Below, in pieces: positions 55,281-62,964 of a DNA stretch of 62,964 bases. Below the pieces are notes generated by a model that was not told the DNA's origin, searched no databases, and saw only the letters and a program-made list of their open reading frames with translations. Origin of the DNA: Halobacteriales archaeon QH_6_64_20. GTDB lineage: Archaea > Halobacteriota > Halobacteria > Halobacteriales > Halococcaceae. Positions within the stretch are counted from its first letter, which is position 1, and the number at the start of each line of letters is the position of its first letter. Where the stretch lies: positions 1 through 62,964 of the forward strand of contig PXQR01000055.1 of the NCBI GenBank assembly GCA_003021235.1, written 5' to 3'. A program made the position numbers and the translations under genes.

Positions 55281-55709
55281 ATGACCGACGCCACGGAACT
55301 CACGGAGTGCGTCGACGGGATCGTCCACGAGGACACCCAGCTACACGACGGCGGGCTCGATCTGACGGTCGCTGCGATACACGGCATCGACACGCCCGGC
55401 GAGATCGACTTCGGTGGCGACGAACTCGATGCCGCAGCGACCTCCCCACACGAGACGAACCTCCGGCACCCGGACGACGACTACGAGTGGTGGGAACTCG
55501 GCGAGGGGACCTACCTCGTTGAGTTCAACGAGACGCTCAGTACGACCGAACCGCTCGTCTGTCAACCCCGAACCGCGTTGCTCGAACGCGGCGGATCACA
55601 CCCGACGCTGTTCGTTCGCGAGTTAGGCCGGATGCCGCTATCGGTGCCGCCGGTCGGCCTCAATCTGAAGGAAAACGCTCGGGTGTCGACGCTCCGCTCG
55701 CCACAGTGA
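55281..55709 (+). CDS. dUTPase/dCTP deaminase-superfamily protein
   Basis: The 142-residue protein has ECVDGIVHEDTQLHDGGLDL, a late GTYLVEFNETLS, and PRTALLERGG, the jelly-roll pattern of dUTPase-like proteins. The GGLDL replaces the usual catalytic YDRGYDL-like motif, so activity is uncertain. The protein would hydrolyse dUTP or deaminate dCTP, limiting uracil in DNA. It follows the glycerate kinase gene by 49 bases. Confidence 0.78.
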   Translation: MTDATELTECVDGIVHEDTQLHDGGLDLTVAAIHGIDTPGEIDFGGDELDAAATSPHETNLRHPDDDYEWWELGEGTYLVEFNETLSTTEPLVCQPRTALLERGGSHPTLFVRELGRMPLSVPPVGLNLKENARVSTLRSPQ

Positions 55710-56066
55710 GCGGTAGCCGAGCCGACGCCGGAAGCGTCGTGACGGTTCGCGATTTCTACACCAGCCCCGGAAAGCCGTTCCGCTCGGGTCACGAAGCGTA
55801 GCGAGAGAGGCCGCGCGGCCCACGCGTCGGGCGTCGCCGGCCGACGGTCGAAACGGAAGGGTCAACGGGACCGATCTCACGCACCGATCGGTCGGGGTGG
55901 TGTGCAGAATCGGGACTCAGATTCTGTCGGCGTACAACCGAAGGCGCTCGCATCGAAACCCCGGCTTGAGAAAGATCGAGTTAGCTGGTGGTAGCCCAGA
56001 GAATCCCTCGTCGTTGTGTAATTAGGGAGTTGTGATCGAACTCGCTCCTGCTTGGCGTAGTTCGAA
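55710..56066. other. Gene-free border of a low-GC patch
   Basis: About 350 bases with no gene and no copy of the repeats. GC falls towards its right end, where the homing endonuclease remnant begins. AATCGGGACTCAGATTC near 55912 is a possible hairpin. Confidence 0.35.
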
Positions 56067-57427
56067 CTAGAAGGGCTTGAGCCGATCATACTCGTCGTAT
56101 GACTGAGCGAACTTATATTGATAATCGGGAACAGGGTCACCAAGCCAGTCTAAGAAGTCCTTAGCCTGGGCTACTGGAATTCGCAAGCTCTTAGCGTTCA
56201 TCGTAGCATCGAATCCGACGGGTTCGAACAGTGATTCGAGCACCTCAGGCCGATCTTCCTCATTCTTCGAACTGATCATGGGAACCACTGGTTTCCCAGG
56301 TCCGTTAGTTTGGAGGCCCACCATCGCAGACATACCATACTTTTGCAACTAAAGAGGTGAAGTCGAGTTCAGTGGGGAACTGCTTTCCATCCTTACCGTA
56401 CCATTCTCTCCAAGGTTGGAATACCTCTGAAACACACGTGTGTGCCGTGTATTGGTCTCTAAATTCAGAGTCCTCAGTAGCAAATCCGCCTCCATGTGCA
56501 AGGGCGCGCTCAAGCAGTTCATCACCGGTCGACCCCTCCCGAACCCCTCTACTGAACACCCCCATTTCATCGCTAAACCATTCAATGAACTCTCGCCTAA
56601 CACCCGTCAGAACGACATAGGGGGCTGTATCACTAACGGCAACGTGTCCGTCACCCATCACTACTCCGGTGAGGGCACTGTTAACTTAGTCAGAAATCGC
56701 CATACTGCAACGGTATAAATCCCTTTTTTGGCTGATTCAGTCGATTTTCCCTCTCACACTTTGACATTGGTGATCCGCTTAGATGATCGTTTTCGAGTGT
56801 GTGAGCGATTGTGACAATCAGCCAATAGTAATAAACGGTTCGGATCAACCCGCCGCAGTCTGGCGATTTTCGCTAACTTAACAGTGCCCCGGTGAGAATC
56901 TCTCGCTGACGCTGAGTGAGTTCGGGCGGTGAGCAATCCGATAGACTCCAGTGCGACCCGAGGCTATCATATGCGAGGGCACACTCTGGACAGCGATTAT
57001 ACTCCTCGACACCAGCCTCCATTTCCGCTGTTGCCAGCGTTCCGAAGTGGTCACGGAACGTCCAAAGAGACGCGAAATCTGGATCGGACAGAATCAGTTG
57101 CCCACGCACCTCGCCGTAGCGGCGGTAGCATTCGTGGACTTGATCGAGCAGTTCCGCTGGATCGGTCTTTTCGCCAACTCGCATACAATTATCGGAACAG
57201 TAGACGGCCGCTCTGTTCTCGATATGTTTCCGGCTGCGACTAATCGACTTCCCGCAGTTTCCACAATCCGTTTCGACGGTGGCGATGCTCTCTCCATGGG
57301 CATTCACGTGATGGACCTTCACCCCCATCTCGGAGTCGAAACCCCGACCGCACGTCGGACACTCCTCTTGCTCCGAAAGGTTTGATTCGCCAGCATCAGT
57401 AAACGCAGTTAGTTTCTGTTGGTCCAT
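56067..57427 (-). pseudogene. LAGLIDADG-type homing endonuclease, broken by a MITE and a frameshift
   Basis: The N-terminal part (from the ATG at 57427) has zinc fingers: CPTCGRGFDSEMGVKVHHVN, then CGNCGKSISRSRKH and YCSDNC. It ends PELTQRQREILTG just before the MITE. After the MITE it resumes as VVMGDGHVAVSDTAPYVVLT, the first LAGLIDADG-like half, and TSLVAKVWYVCDGG, the second. A further indel near 56312 is needed to reach LQTNGPGKPVVPMISSKN and the end at 56067. It looks like a free-standing homing endonuclease with a DNA-binding front. Base composition is lower in GC than its neighbours, so it was probably acquired. Confidence 0.8.
56674..56888. mobile_element. 215-bp MITE inside the homing endonuclease gene
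   Basis: Ends GGCACTGTTAACTTAG (left) and, on the other strand, GGCACTGTTAAGTTAG (right). Flanked by CCGGTGAG at 56666-56673 and 56889-56896, a perfect 8-bp duplication. Removing it restores EILTGVVMGDGHVA in one frame. It is the same length as the inner element at 43041 and shares a block at the same offset (56764). Confidence 0.93.
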
Positions 57428-57660
57428 ACTTCCCTCTCTGGGAGTGACCGCAGTTTGACGCTCCCGACCGTTCGGTTTGTGATCTTTTCATCGCTTTCGA
57501 GTTCACGGAGGCGATGCCCTGCGTGATCTCGCGAGCACTCTACCTTGGCGGCGACATCTCCAGTTCCTGGCTCATCGAGTGTCGAAATCGCCCCGAGAAA
57601 GTCCTCATCAGTGTAGACCTGAGAAAACTTCCCTGACCGAGTATCCTGTTCCCGCGGCAT
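57409..57660 (-). CDS. Small winged-helix protein
   Basis: The 83-residue protein starts MPREQDTRSGKFSQVYTDED. GAISTLDEPGTGDVAAKVEC and SRDHAGHRLRELESDEKITN form a winged helix like those in many short haloarchaeal and viral regulators. It overlaps the endonuclease ATG by 19 bases, so it was probably its regulator. Confidence 0.72.
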   Translation of the reverse strand: MPREQDTRSGKFSQVYTDEDFLGAISTLDEPGTGDVAAKVECSRDHAGHRLRELESDEKITNRTVGSVKLRSLPEREVWTNRN

Positions 57661-57875
57661 ATCCCGAGTAAGCGATAGATCAGTACAAACCCGTGCAGTA
57701 GTGCCGACATGGCTAACACCTCCCGAGAGCACTACACGCACAGGGCTCTCGGATCGTCTATAGCTACGAGGAATTCACTGGTTCCAAGCGGATCCCTCTC
57801 CGTTTCCGGAGTCGGGCCTCCTCGATCGGGGTAATCGAGAACTTTCGCTTCCGACGGAACTCGATCAGTCGGGTG

Positions 57876-58561
57876 CTACGGCGAGAGCTCTTTGAACCGG
57901 CGGGCTTGCTCTTCGATCGCGCGTTCGGTCGGCAGGCGCTCGACGCTCGACGCGCCGAAAAAGCCCACTACACCCTCGGTGTTCTCGAAGACGTACCTAG
58001 CGTCCTCTGGTTCCGCGGGGCGACGACGACGTCCGCGCCGGCGGCGGCCATCTCCCGAGCTTGGGCCTCGTCGAACACATAGGGACAGGTGAGCATGTCG
58101 AGGTCGCTCGCTTTCGCGATCAACTCGATCTCCCGCTCGTAGCTCATTTCGGTCTCCTCCAAGTTCTCGCGGAAGGAACCGTCGATCAGGCCGACCGTGG
58201 GAAAGTTCTGGACCCCCGAGAAACCCTGGCGTTTGAGTTCGGGGAGGAAGACGTCCATCTCGCGGAAGGGATCGGTCCCACAGACCCCCGCGAGCACGGG
58301 GGTGTCCTCGACGACGGGCAAGACCTCCCCGCCCATCTCGACGACGATCTCGTTGGCGTCGCCATAGGGGAGCAGTCCCGCGAGCGAGCCCCGGCCGGCC
58401 ATCCGGTAGCGCCCGGAGTTGTAGATGATCAAGAGATCGACGCCGCCGCGCTCGGCGAACTTCGCGGAGATGCCGGTTCCGGCTCCGGCCCCGACGATCG
58501 GCTCGCCGGCGTCGGCGGTCGCACGCAGTTCCCGAAGCGAGTCCTCGCGTGTGAAGTGCAT
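57876..58561 (-). pseudogene. TIM-barrel protein of the PEP hydrolase/Tm-1 C-domain family, internal deletion
   Basis: From the ATG at 58561 the frame gives [39 protein letters not shown] and the barrel as far as [15 protein letters not shown]. The family then has a conserved segment ending in HGGP-like residues. Here ~40 residues are missing, and a frame change near 58020 leads to [37 protein letters not shown] and the end at 57876. Without the deletion the protein would be ~275 residues. The family is also the C-terminal half of plant Tm-1; the N-terminal half is the UPF0261 gene at 60027. Confidence 0.82.
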
Positions 58562-58764
58562 GGGCCTCGGAACGCCCCTCACGTCCGATCGTTATTATCC
58601 TTCGGATCGGTTAGACCCGAAAGCGGCCGGCCGTCGGACGAACGGACGGCGGGCGATAGTCCGGGAACGACCCGAGAACAGCGCCACGTCGACTCGATGA
58701 TGAAGCGGATCGATGAGATGAACGCGGACCACGGACTGGGGGCCCAGGAGGCCGTCGGGTCGGA

Positions 58765-59322
58765 TCAGTCGCTTTCGAGGCTGTTTTTCCACTCCTCGAT
58801 CGTCTGCTCGCAGTCGCCGACGACGTCGGCGGGCACGCCGATCGCCGTACAGTGTGGGGGCACCGGTTCCAATACCACTGATCCGGCACCGACGCTCGCC
58901 TCGCGGCCGACGGTGATCGGTCCCAACAGGGTAGCGCCCGCACCGACGGTCACGCCGTCTTCGAGCGTTGGGTGGCGTTTTTCCGGGACCATCGAATCGC
59001 CGCCTAAGGTCACGCCGTGATAGAGCATCACGTCGTCGCCGATATCGGCGGTCTCGCCGATCACGACCCCGTTGCCGTGATCGATGAAGAAGCGGCGGCC
59101 GATCTCGGCCCCGGGGTGGATCTCGATACCGGTCAGGAATCGCGAGAGGTGCGACAGCAGGCGCGCGAGAAGCAAAAAGCCCCGATCCCAGAGCGCGTGG
59201 GCGATCCGGTGGGTCCAGATCGCGTGCAGGCCGGGATAGCTGGTCAGGACTTCGGGGACGCTCCTGGCTGCCGGGTCCTTCTCGAAGGCCACGTCGATGT
59301 CCTCGCGTATTCGATCGAGCAT
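58765..59322 (-). CDS. cysE: Serine O-acetyltransferase
   Basis: The 185-residue protein has the short N-terminal domain and left-handed beta-helix hexapeptides: [60 protein letters not shown]. The catalytic His-Asp are in [13 protein letters not shown]. It makes O-acetylserine for cysteine synthesis. It lies between the TIM-barrel and cupin genes, with no cysK next to it. Confidence 0.95.
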   Translation of the reverse strand: MLDRIREDIDVAFEKDPAARSVPEVLTSYPGLHAIWTHRIAHALWDRGFLLLARLLSHLSRFLTGIEIHPGAEIGRRFFIDHGNGVVIGETADIGDDVMLYHGVTLGGDSMVPEKRHPTLEDGVTVGAGATLLGPITVGREASVGAGSVVLEPVPPHCTAIGVPADVVGDCEQTIEEWKNSLESD

Positions 59323-59498
59323 CTATCGGGGCTTTGGTACCGACGCACAAAGCCCTACCGTCGTCGTATGCCAAACGGATTCGGCGGCCGACGAAAGCAA
59401 TCAACGGGCCGACCCGTTTCGTCGGTTCGGTCCCCGGTCCATCGTGTCGATCCTCGGATTTCCGGTCCCCCGGTTTGCCGGCTTCCCGGACCCCCGGC

Positions 59499-59942
59499 TC
59501 ACTCCCGTGTAGGGATCTCGCCGGCGGGGACGATCGTACATTCGGGCAGATCGCCGAGGACGTCCTCGGGGCCGGGCGGCGTGTAGACCGCGAGCAACTC
59601 CAAGGTGTTCCAGCCGGTATTGATCGTGCCGTGTTCGACGCCGGCGGGGATATAAACCGCCTCGCCGGGACCGATCTCGGCGGTATCGCCGGCGATGGTC
59701 TGTTCGCCCGTCCCGCTCACGACGTAGAGGATCTCCTCGCTGTCGGGGTGTTCGTGCAGATCGTGGCCTTTCCCTGGTTCAAGGCGGACGACGCCGGCGC
59801 TCAGGTTCTCCGCGCCGGTTACCTCGGGCGTGCACAACCACTTGAGGACGCCCCAGTCGAAGACCTGGCTCTCGACGTCCTCGGGCGCGACGATACCGTC
59901 TTCCGTCCCATCGACGTTCGCGTCGTCGGAATCAGTGCTCAT
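59499..59942 (-). CDS. Cupin-domain protein in the Tm-1 cluster
   Basis: The 147-residue protein has an acidic N-terminus and a single cupin with the metal motifs GHDLHEHPDSEEILYVVSG and VYIPAGVEHGTIN. It probably binds a divalent metal; oxygenase or sensor roles are both possible. It is next to UPF0261 on the same strand, 84 bases downstream of it. Confidence 0.87.
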   Translation of the reverse strand: MSTDSDDANVDGTEDGIVAPEDVESQVFDWGVLKWLCTPEVTGAENLSAGVVRLEPGKGHDLHEHPDSEEILYVVSGTGEQTIAGDTAEIGPGEAVYIPAGVEHGTINTGWNTLELLAVYTPPGPEDVLGDLPECTIVPAGEIPTRE

Positions 59943-60026
59943 CGTTCGCAGGTACCTCTCCGTGCGGAGTTATAACGCTACCGCAGGTCGTGGCTCGTCG
60001 CGGGACGACAGCGGGAGTCGAGAGGG

Positions 60027-61238
60027 TCAGCGTCCGTCGTTCAGCGATTCGGTGAGCGCGTCGACGAGCGTCCGGGCGAACTCGGGATCGTTGACGTCCG
60101 TCTCGGCTTCGATCAGTTCGACGTCGTCGTTTAGGGTCTCCCGGATCGCGTCGAACAACGCGGCGTCGGCCTCCGGGTCGTAGAAATCCTCGCCCTCGAC
60201 GTCGATCATCGAGACGCCCCCGGTGGGGAGCACCACCGTCGTCGGGCCGGTCGCACGATTTACCTTCTCGGCGAGCGTTCGGCCCAGCTCGCGGTTTTCC
60301 TCGCTCGTGGTGCGCATCAGCGTCACCGTCGGGTTGTGGACGTGGAACTGTCGATCTTCGAATTCTTGGGGTACTGAATCGCGCGGCCCGAAGTTCACCA
60401 TGTCGAGCGCGCCGACCGACACGACCTGCGGGACTCCCGCCTCGCCCGCTGCCTCCAAGCGATCCGGCCCGGCCGAGAGTACCCCGCCGACGAGTTCGTC
60501 GGCGAGTTCGGTCGTAGTGACGTCGAGCACACCTCCGATCACGTCCTGTTCGACCAACTCCTCCATCGCTTTGCCTCCGGTACCGGTTGCGTGGAAGGTG
60601 AGCACCTCGTATCCGCGCTCTTCGAGGAGGGCGCGGGCCTCGGTGACACAGGGGGTCGTCACGCCGAACATAGTGACGCCGACCGTCGGCTTGTCGGGGG
60701 TCTCGAAATCGGGGTCGGCAGTCGTCATGCCGACGACGGCGAGTGCGGCGTTCGAGATCACCGTTCGAGTGAGCTGATTGAGGCCGGCGACGTCGGCGAC
60801 CGAGTACAACATCGCGATGTCCCGGGACTCGACGTATGGCCGGGTATCGCCCGAGGCCATCGTGGAGACCATGACCTTCGGGACGCCGTACGGCAGCGCG
60901 CGCATCGCGGTCGTGCCGATGGTCGTCCCCGCGGAGCCGCCGAGCGAGAGAATTCCTTCGAGGACGCCCTCTTCGTGCAGGTCGGCGGCGACTGCCGCTG
61001 CGCCGCGGGCCATCGTGTCCACCGCCTCGCCGCGGTCGTCGGCGTCGATCAGTTCCTCTAATTCCGTGCCGCCACGGCGGACGACCTCCTCCCGGGGGGT
61101 GTCGGCCTCGACGGCCGGTTCGCCTCTCACTCCGGCGTCGATCAGGTGAGTGTCTACTCCCTGGTCTTCGATGATTCCGCGCGCGAAGTCGTGTTCGGCC
61201 CCTTTCGTATCGAGCGTGCCGACGATGACGATAGCCAT
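60027..61238 (-). CDS. UPF0261 (Tm-1 N-domain) ATP-binding protein
   Basis: The 403-residue protein has VGTLDTKGAEHDFARGII at the start, ILSLGGSAGTTIGTTAMRAL, VMVSTMASGDTRPYV and GTGGKAMEELVEQDVIGGVL. These are the UPF0261/Tm-1 N-terminal signatures. The family binds ATP; in tomato it blocks tobamovirus replication, but its ancestral metabolic role is unclear. The separate TIM-barrel gene is at 57876. Both halves and a cupin in one cluster suggest a shared pathway. Confidence 0.92.
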   Translation of the reverse strand: MAIVIVGTLDTKGAEHDFARGIIEDQGVDTHLIDAGVRGEPAVEADTPREEVVRRGGTELEELIDADDRGEAVDTMARGAAAVAADLHEEGVLEGILSLGGSAGTTIGTTAMRALPYGVPKVMVSTMASGDTRPYVESRDIAMLYSVADVAGLNQLTRTVISNAALAVVGMTTADPDFETPDKPTVGVTMFGVTTPCVTEARALLEERGYEVLTFHATGTGGKAMEELVEQDVIGGVLDVTTTELADELVGGVLSAGPDRLEAAGEAGVPQVVSVGALDMVNFGPRDSVPQEFEDRQFHVHNPTVTLMRTTSEENRELGRTLAEKVNRATGPTTVVLPTGGVSMIDVEGEDFYDPEADAALFDAIRETLNDDVELIEAETDVNDPEFARTLVDALTESLNDGR

Positions 61239-61295
61239 GTGTGTTCGTCCCTCGTGACTCGGCGAGCCCTATTAACGCTTGATGCGACCCGAGCA

Positions 61296-61614
61296 GCAGT
61301 GTTAACCTAAGGGCATGAGCGAGGATAACGAATCAGGTTGGACGGTTTGAAAGCCCCCGACACGCTCGGCTTCTGCTTGCGGGCCGCAGGCCCGCTCGCA
61401 TTGAACACCGAGATTCTACGAAAGCCTCGTGGTTCGAAACGGCTTCGCCGTTTCGTCATCACGAGAGAGCGAAGCTCTCTCGAACGACTCCGCTCGACTT
61501 TCGAGCTCTCGTTCGCTCCCTTCAGTCGCTCGCGAGAACGCCGACCGCGCCGGCCCCTTTCAGTCCCACCCCGTGACGGTTATTCGGCGGACAATTGCAT
61601 AGCTTGGCACTGCC
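61296..61614. repeat. Dispersed repeat element E with hairpin modules
   Basis: Left end GCAGTGTTAACCTAAGG; right end on the other strand GGCAGTGCCAAGCTATGCAA. After GAAAGCCCCCGACACGCTCGG it contains three perfect hairpins (61379-61395, 61435-61455 and 61462-61482) and ends in CCCCTTTCAGTCCCACCC. The core found in A and B is absent. There is no gene between 61239 and 61699. Confidence 0.7.
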
Positions 61615-61699
61615 ATCCAAGCAATCGGAGCGATCGGCCCGTCGTCGACGGCCCGGCGTCACAGGTGTACTTTTCCGGCTGGACGACCGATGAGCAAGC

Positions 61700-62338
61700 A
61701 TGAGTCGAACGAGCGCTGACGACGCAGTGGTGATGTATTCCGACTACGTCTGTCCGTTTTGCTATCTCGGGAAGGAATCGCTGGCGCAGTACCGCAACGA
61801 ACGCGAGGAGCCCTTGGATGTCGAGTGGCATCCGTTCGACCTGCGCGGGCACAAGCGCGGTCCGTCGGGCGAGATCGACGAGTCGGTCGAGGACGGCAAG
61901 GACGACGCGTACTACGAGCAGGCCAAAGAGAACGTCCGGCGGCTACAGGAGGAGTACGGCGTCGAGATGGATCTCGACATCGCTACCGACATCGATTCCT
62001 GGAACGCTCAGCAGGCCTCGCTGTACGTGCGCCGCGAACAGCCCGAGGCGTTCGCCGACTTCCACGAGGCCGTCTACGACGCGCTCTGGACCGAAAGCGA
62101 GGATATCGGCGATCCAGATGTCCTGGCGTCGATCGCCGAGGAGGTGGGCGTCGATCCCGACGGCGTCCGCGAGGCGATCGAGGACGACGAGCTCGAAGCC
62201 GAGCTCGCGGAGTCCTTCGAGTCGGCCCAGCGGACCGGCGTGACCGGCGTGCCGACCTTCGCGTACAATGGCCACGCGGCCCGTGGAGCCGTTCCGCCGA
62301 GTCAGTTGCAACGGCTCGTCGACGGCGTCGGGAACTGA
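61700..62338 (+). CDS. DsbA-family (FrnE-like) oxidoreductase
   Basis: The 212-residue protein has the thioredoxin-fold active site YSDYVCPFCYLGKESL at ~12-28, the helical insertion (EQAKENVRRLQEEYG) and the cis-Pro loop TGVTGVPTFAYNG. Lacking a signal peptide, it is cytosolic and fits FrnE/2-hydroxychromene isomerase-like proteins. It may reshuffle disulfides under oxidative stress. Confidence 0.92.
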   Translation: MSRTSADDAVVMYSDYVCPFCYLGKESLAQYRNEREEPLDVEWHPFDLRGHKRGPSGEIDESVEDGKDDAYYEQAKENVRRLQEEYGVEMDLDIATDIDSWNAQQASLYVRREQPEAFADFHEAVYDALWTESEDIGDPDVLASIAEEVGVDPDGVREAIEDDELEAELAESFESAQRTGVTGVPTFAYNGHAARGAVPPSQLQRLVDGVGN

Positions 62339-62560
62339 TCGAGCGACCGGCCACGAACGGCTGACGACGAAGCGCAGTCAGTATATCCACAGCGAACACG
62401 ACAGTAGAGGAGACGTATCGATCCCGGTTCGTTCGATCATCGTCCGACAGTCGTCCGCTGAGAGCACGGATCGAGGTCACCGCTACGACTAAACGCCACC
62501 GCGTTGTACCATCCGGTCATGACTAAGCAACGACGACGGCGACGAAGGGGTGAGAGGCCG

Positions 62561-62964
62561 ATGACCCGCCAACCGGCACCGACGTCCGTCCCGGTGGCGC
62601 TCACGATCGCGACGAGCGACTCGGGGGGTGGGGCAGGCGTCCAGGCCGACCTGAAGACGATGGAAGCCTGTGGGACGTTCGGAACGAGCGTGCTCGCCGC
62701 GACGACCGCACAGCACACCCATGGGGTCGAAAGCGTTCACGTGCTTCCGACCGCGGAGATCGGCGCACAGCTCGACGCAGTGGTCGGGGACTTCGACGTC
62801 GGAGCAGCGAAGACTGGCATGCTCGCAACCGCCGACGTGGTGGAGTTCGTCGCCGAACGCGCGCGCGACTTCCCGTTTCCGCTCGTCGTCGATCCGGTAA
62901 TGGTCGCGACCTCGGGCGACCGATTGCTCGAACCCGCGGGCGAGGACGCCTACAAGGACCTGAT
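62561..62964 (+). CDS. thiD: Hydroxymethylpyrimidine kinase, 3' part beyond the window
   Basis: The visible 134 residues begin [20 protein letters not shown]. They include [20 protein letters not shown] and [15 protein letters not shown]. ThiD phosphorylates HMP-P for thiamine synthesis. An upstream in-frame ATG at 62519 would add a basic 14-residue extension; the later start fits the family. The C-terminus is outside the window, where a ThiN domain is often fused. Confidence 0.93.
   Translation, partial: MTRQPAPTSVPVALTIATSDSGGGAGVQADLKTMEACGTFGTSVLAATTAQHTHGVESVHVLPTAEIGAQLDAVVGDFDVGAAKTGMLATADVVEFVAERARDFPFPLVVDPVMVATSGDRLLEPAGEDAYKDL

Noticed and set aside
56067..57427. Intein or intron-encoded origin for the homing endonuclease
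   Set aside because: No host protein halves or splice motifs flank it. A wHTH gene precedes it, so a free-standing gene is more likely.
61338..61703. 121-codon forward frame across repeat E
   Set aside because: It runs through perfect hairpins and repeat text, with no conserved protein pattern.

Overview
The window comes from a haloarchaeon (class Halobacteria). The DNA is GC-rich and the proteins are strongly acidic. Many genes start 24-30 bases after a TATA-like box with no ribosome binding site (leaderless transcripts). The gene set is typical of the group: archaeal adk-DUF106-cmk-Cbf5 cluster, bacterio-opsin-activator-type HTH, HTR-like KaiC relative, DUF5786/DUF5788/DUF7126-type proteins and Tat-exported proteins. 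I cannot name the genus.

Layout. 1-6463: sensor kinase (cut by the window edge), hemE, then the adk / EMC3-like DUF106 / cytidylate kinase / Cbf5 cluster. 6558-10189: a broken MscS channel gene, tRNA-Pro(GGG), an Nmad3-like protein, a bat-type regulator and a frameshifted small membrane protein. 10310-16217: ilvD, a glycosyltransferase, a broken RFAP synthase gene (methanopterin-type pathway), an HTR-like ATPase and small proteins. 16425-21024: a repeat element, a K+ channel gene cut by a MITE, then DHH phosphoesterase, tandem UspA protein and Lrp-RCK_C regulator. These look like one K+/nucleotide-signalling neighbourhood. 21429-29683: oxidoreductases, MoaB, MFS transporter, DUF302 lipoprotein, cupin, aldo-keto reductase and metallo-hydrolase. 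29744-33119: pyrG-guaAb-DUF7126 operon and a 40-residue zinc-ribbon protein. 33157-38581: glycosyltransferase, alpha/beta hydrolase divergent from PspA, small proteins and DUF99. 38634-44071: repeats, uracil-DNA glycosylase, hisH, two paralogous membrane proteins and nested MITEs between them. 44240-50991: exported GH26-like glycosidase, DUF5788-polX-Mut7-C operon, a frameshifted exported protein, a zinc-finger rhomboid and endonuclease V. 51119-55709: CPBP protease operon, SDR, glycerate kinase and a dUTPase-like protein. 55710-62964: a low-GC patch with a wHTH gene and a LAGLIDADG gene destroyed by a MITE, then a Tm-1-type pair (TIM-barrel and UPF0261) with cysE and a cupin, a hairpin-rich repeat, a DsbA/FrnE protein and thiD (cut by the window edge).

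Two themes stand out. First, about ten conserved genes are broken by single-base indels, a nonsense codon, internal deletions or insertions. Either this lineage is losing genes or the consensus sequence has errors. Second, the intergenic DNA holds several families of non-autonomous elements. These are a 139-bp MITE and a 215-bp MITE (one nested in the other, each with its own 8-bp target duplication), a 68-bp TA-flanked element, and a dispersed repeat with GGCAGTGTT-like ends. Some copies of that repeat carry modular hairpins whose stems vary by compensating changes.
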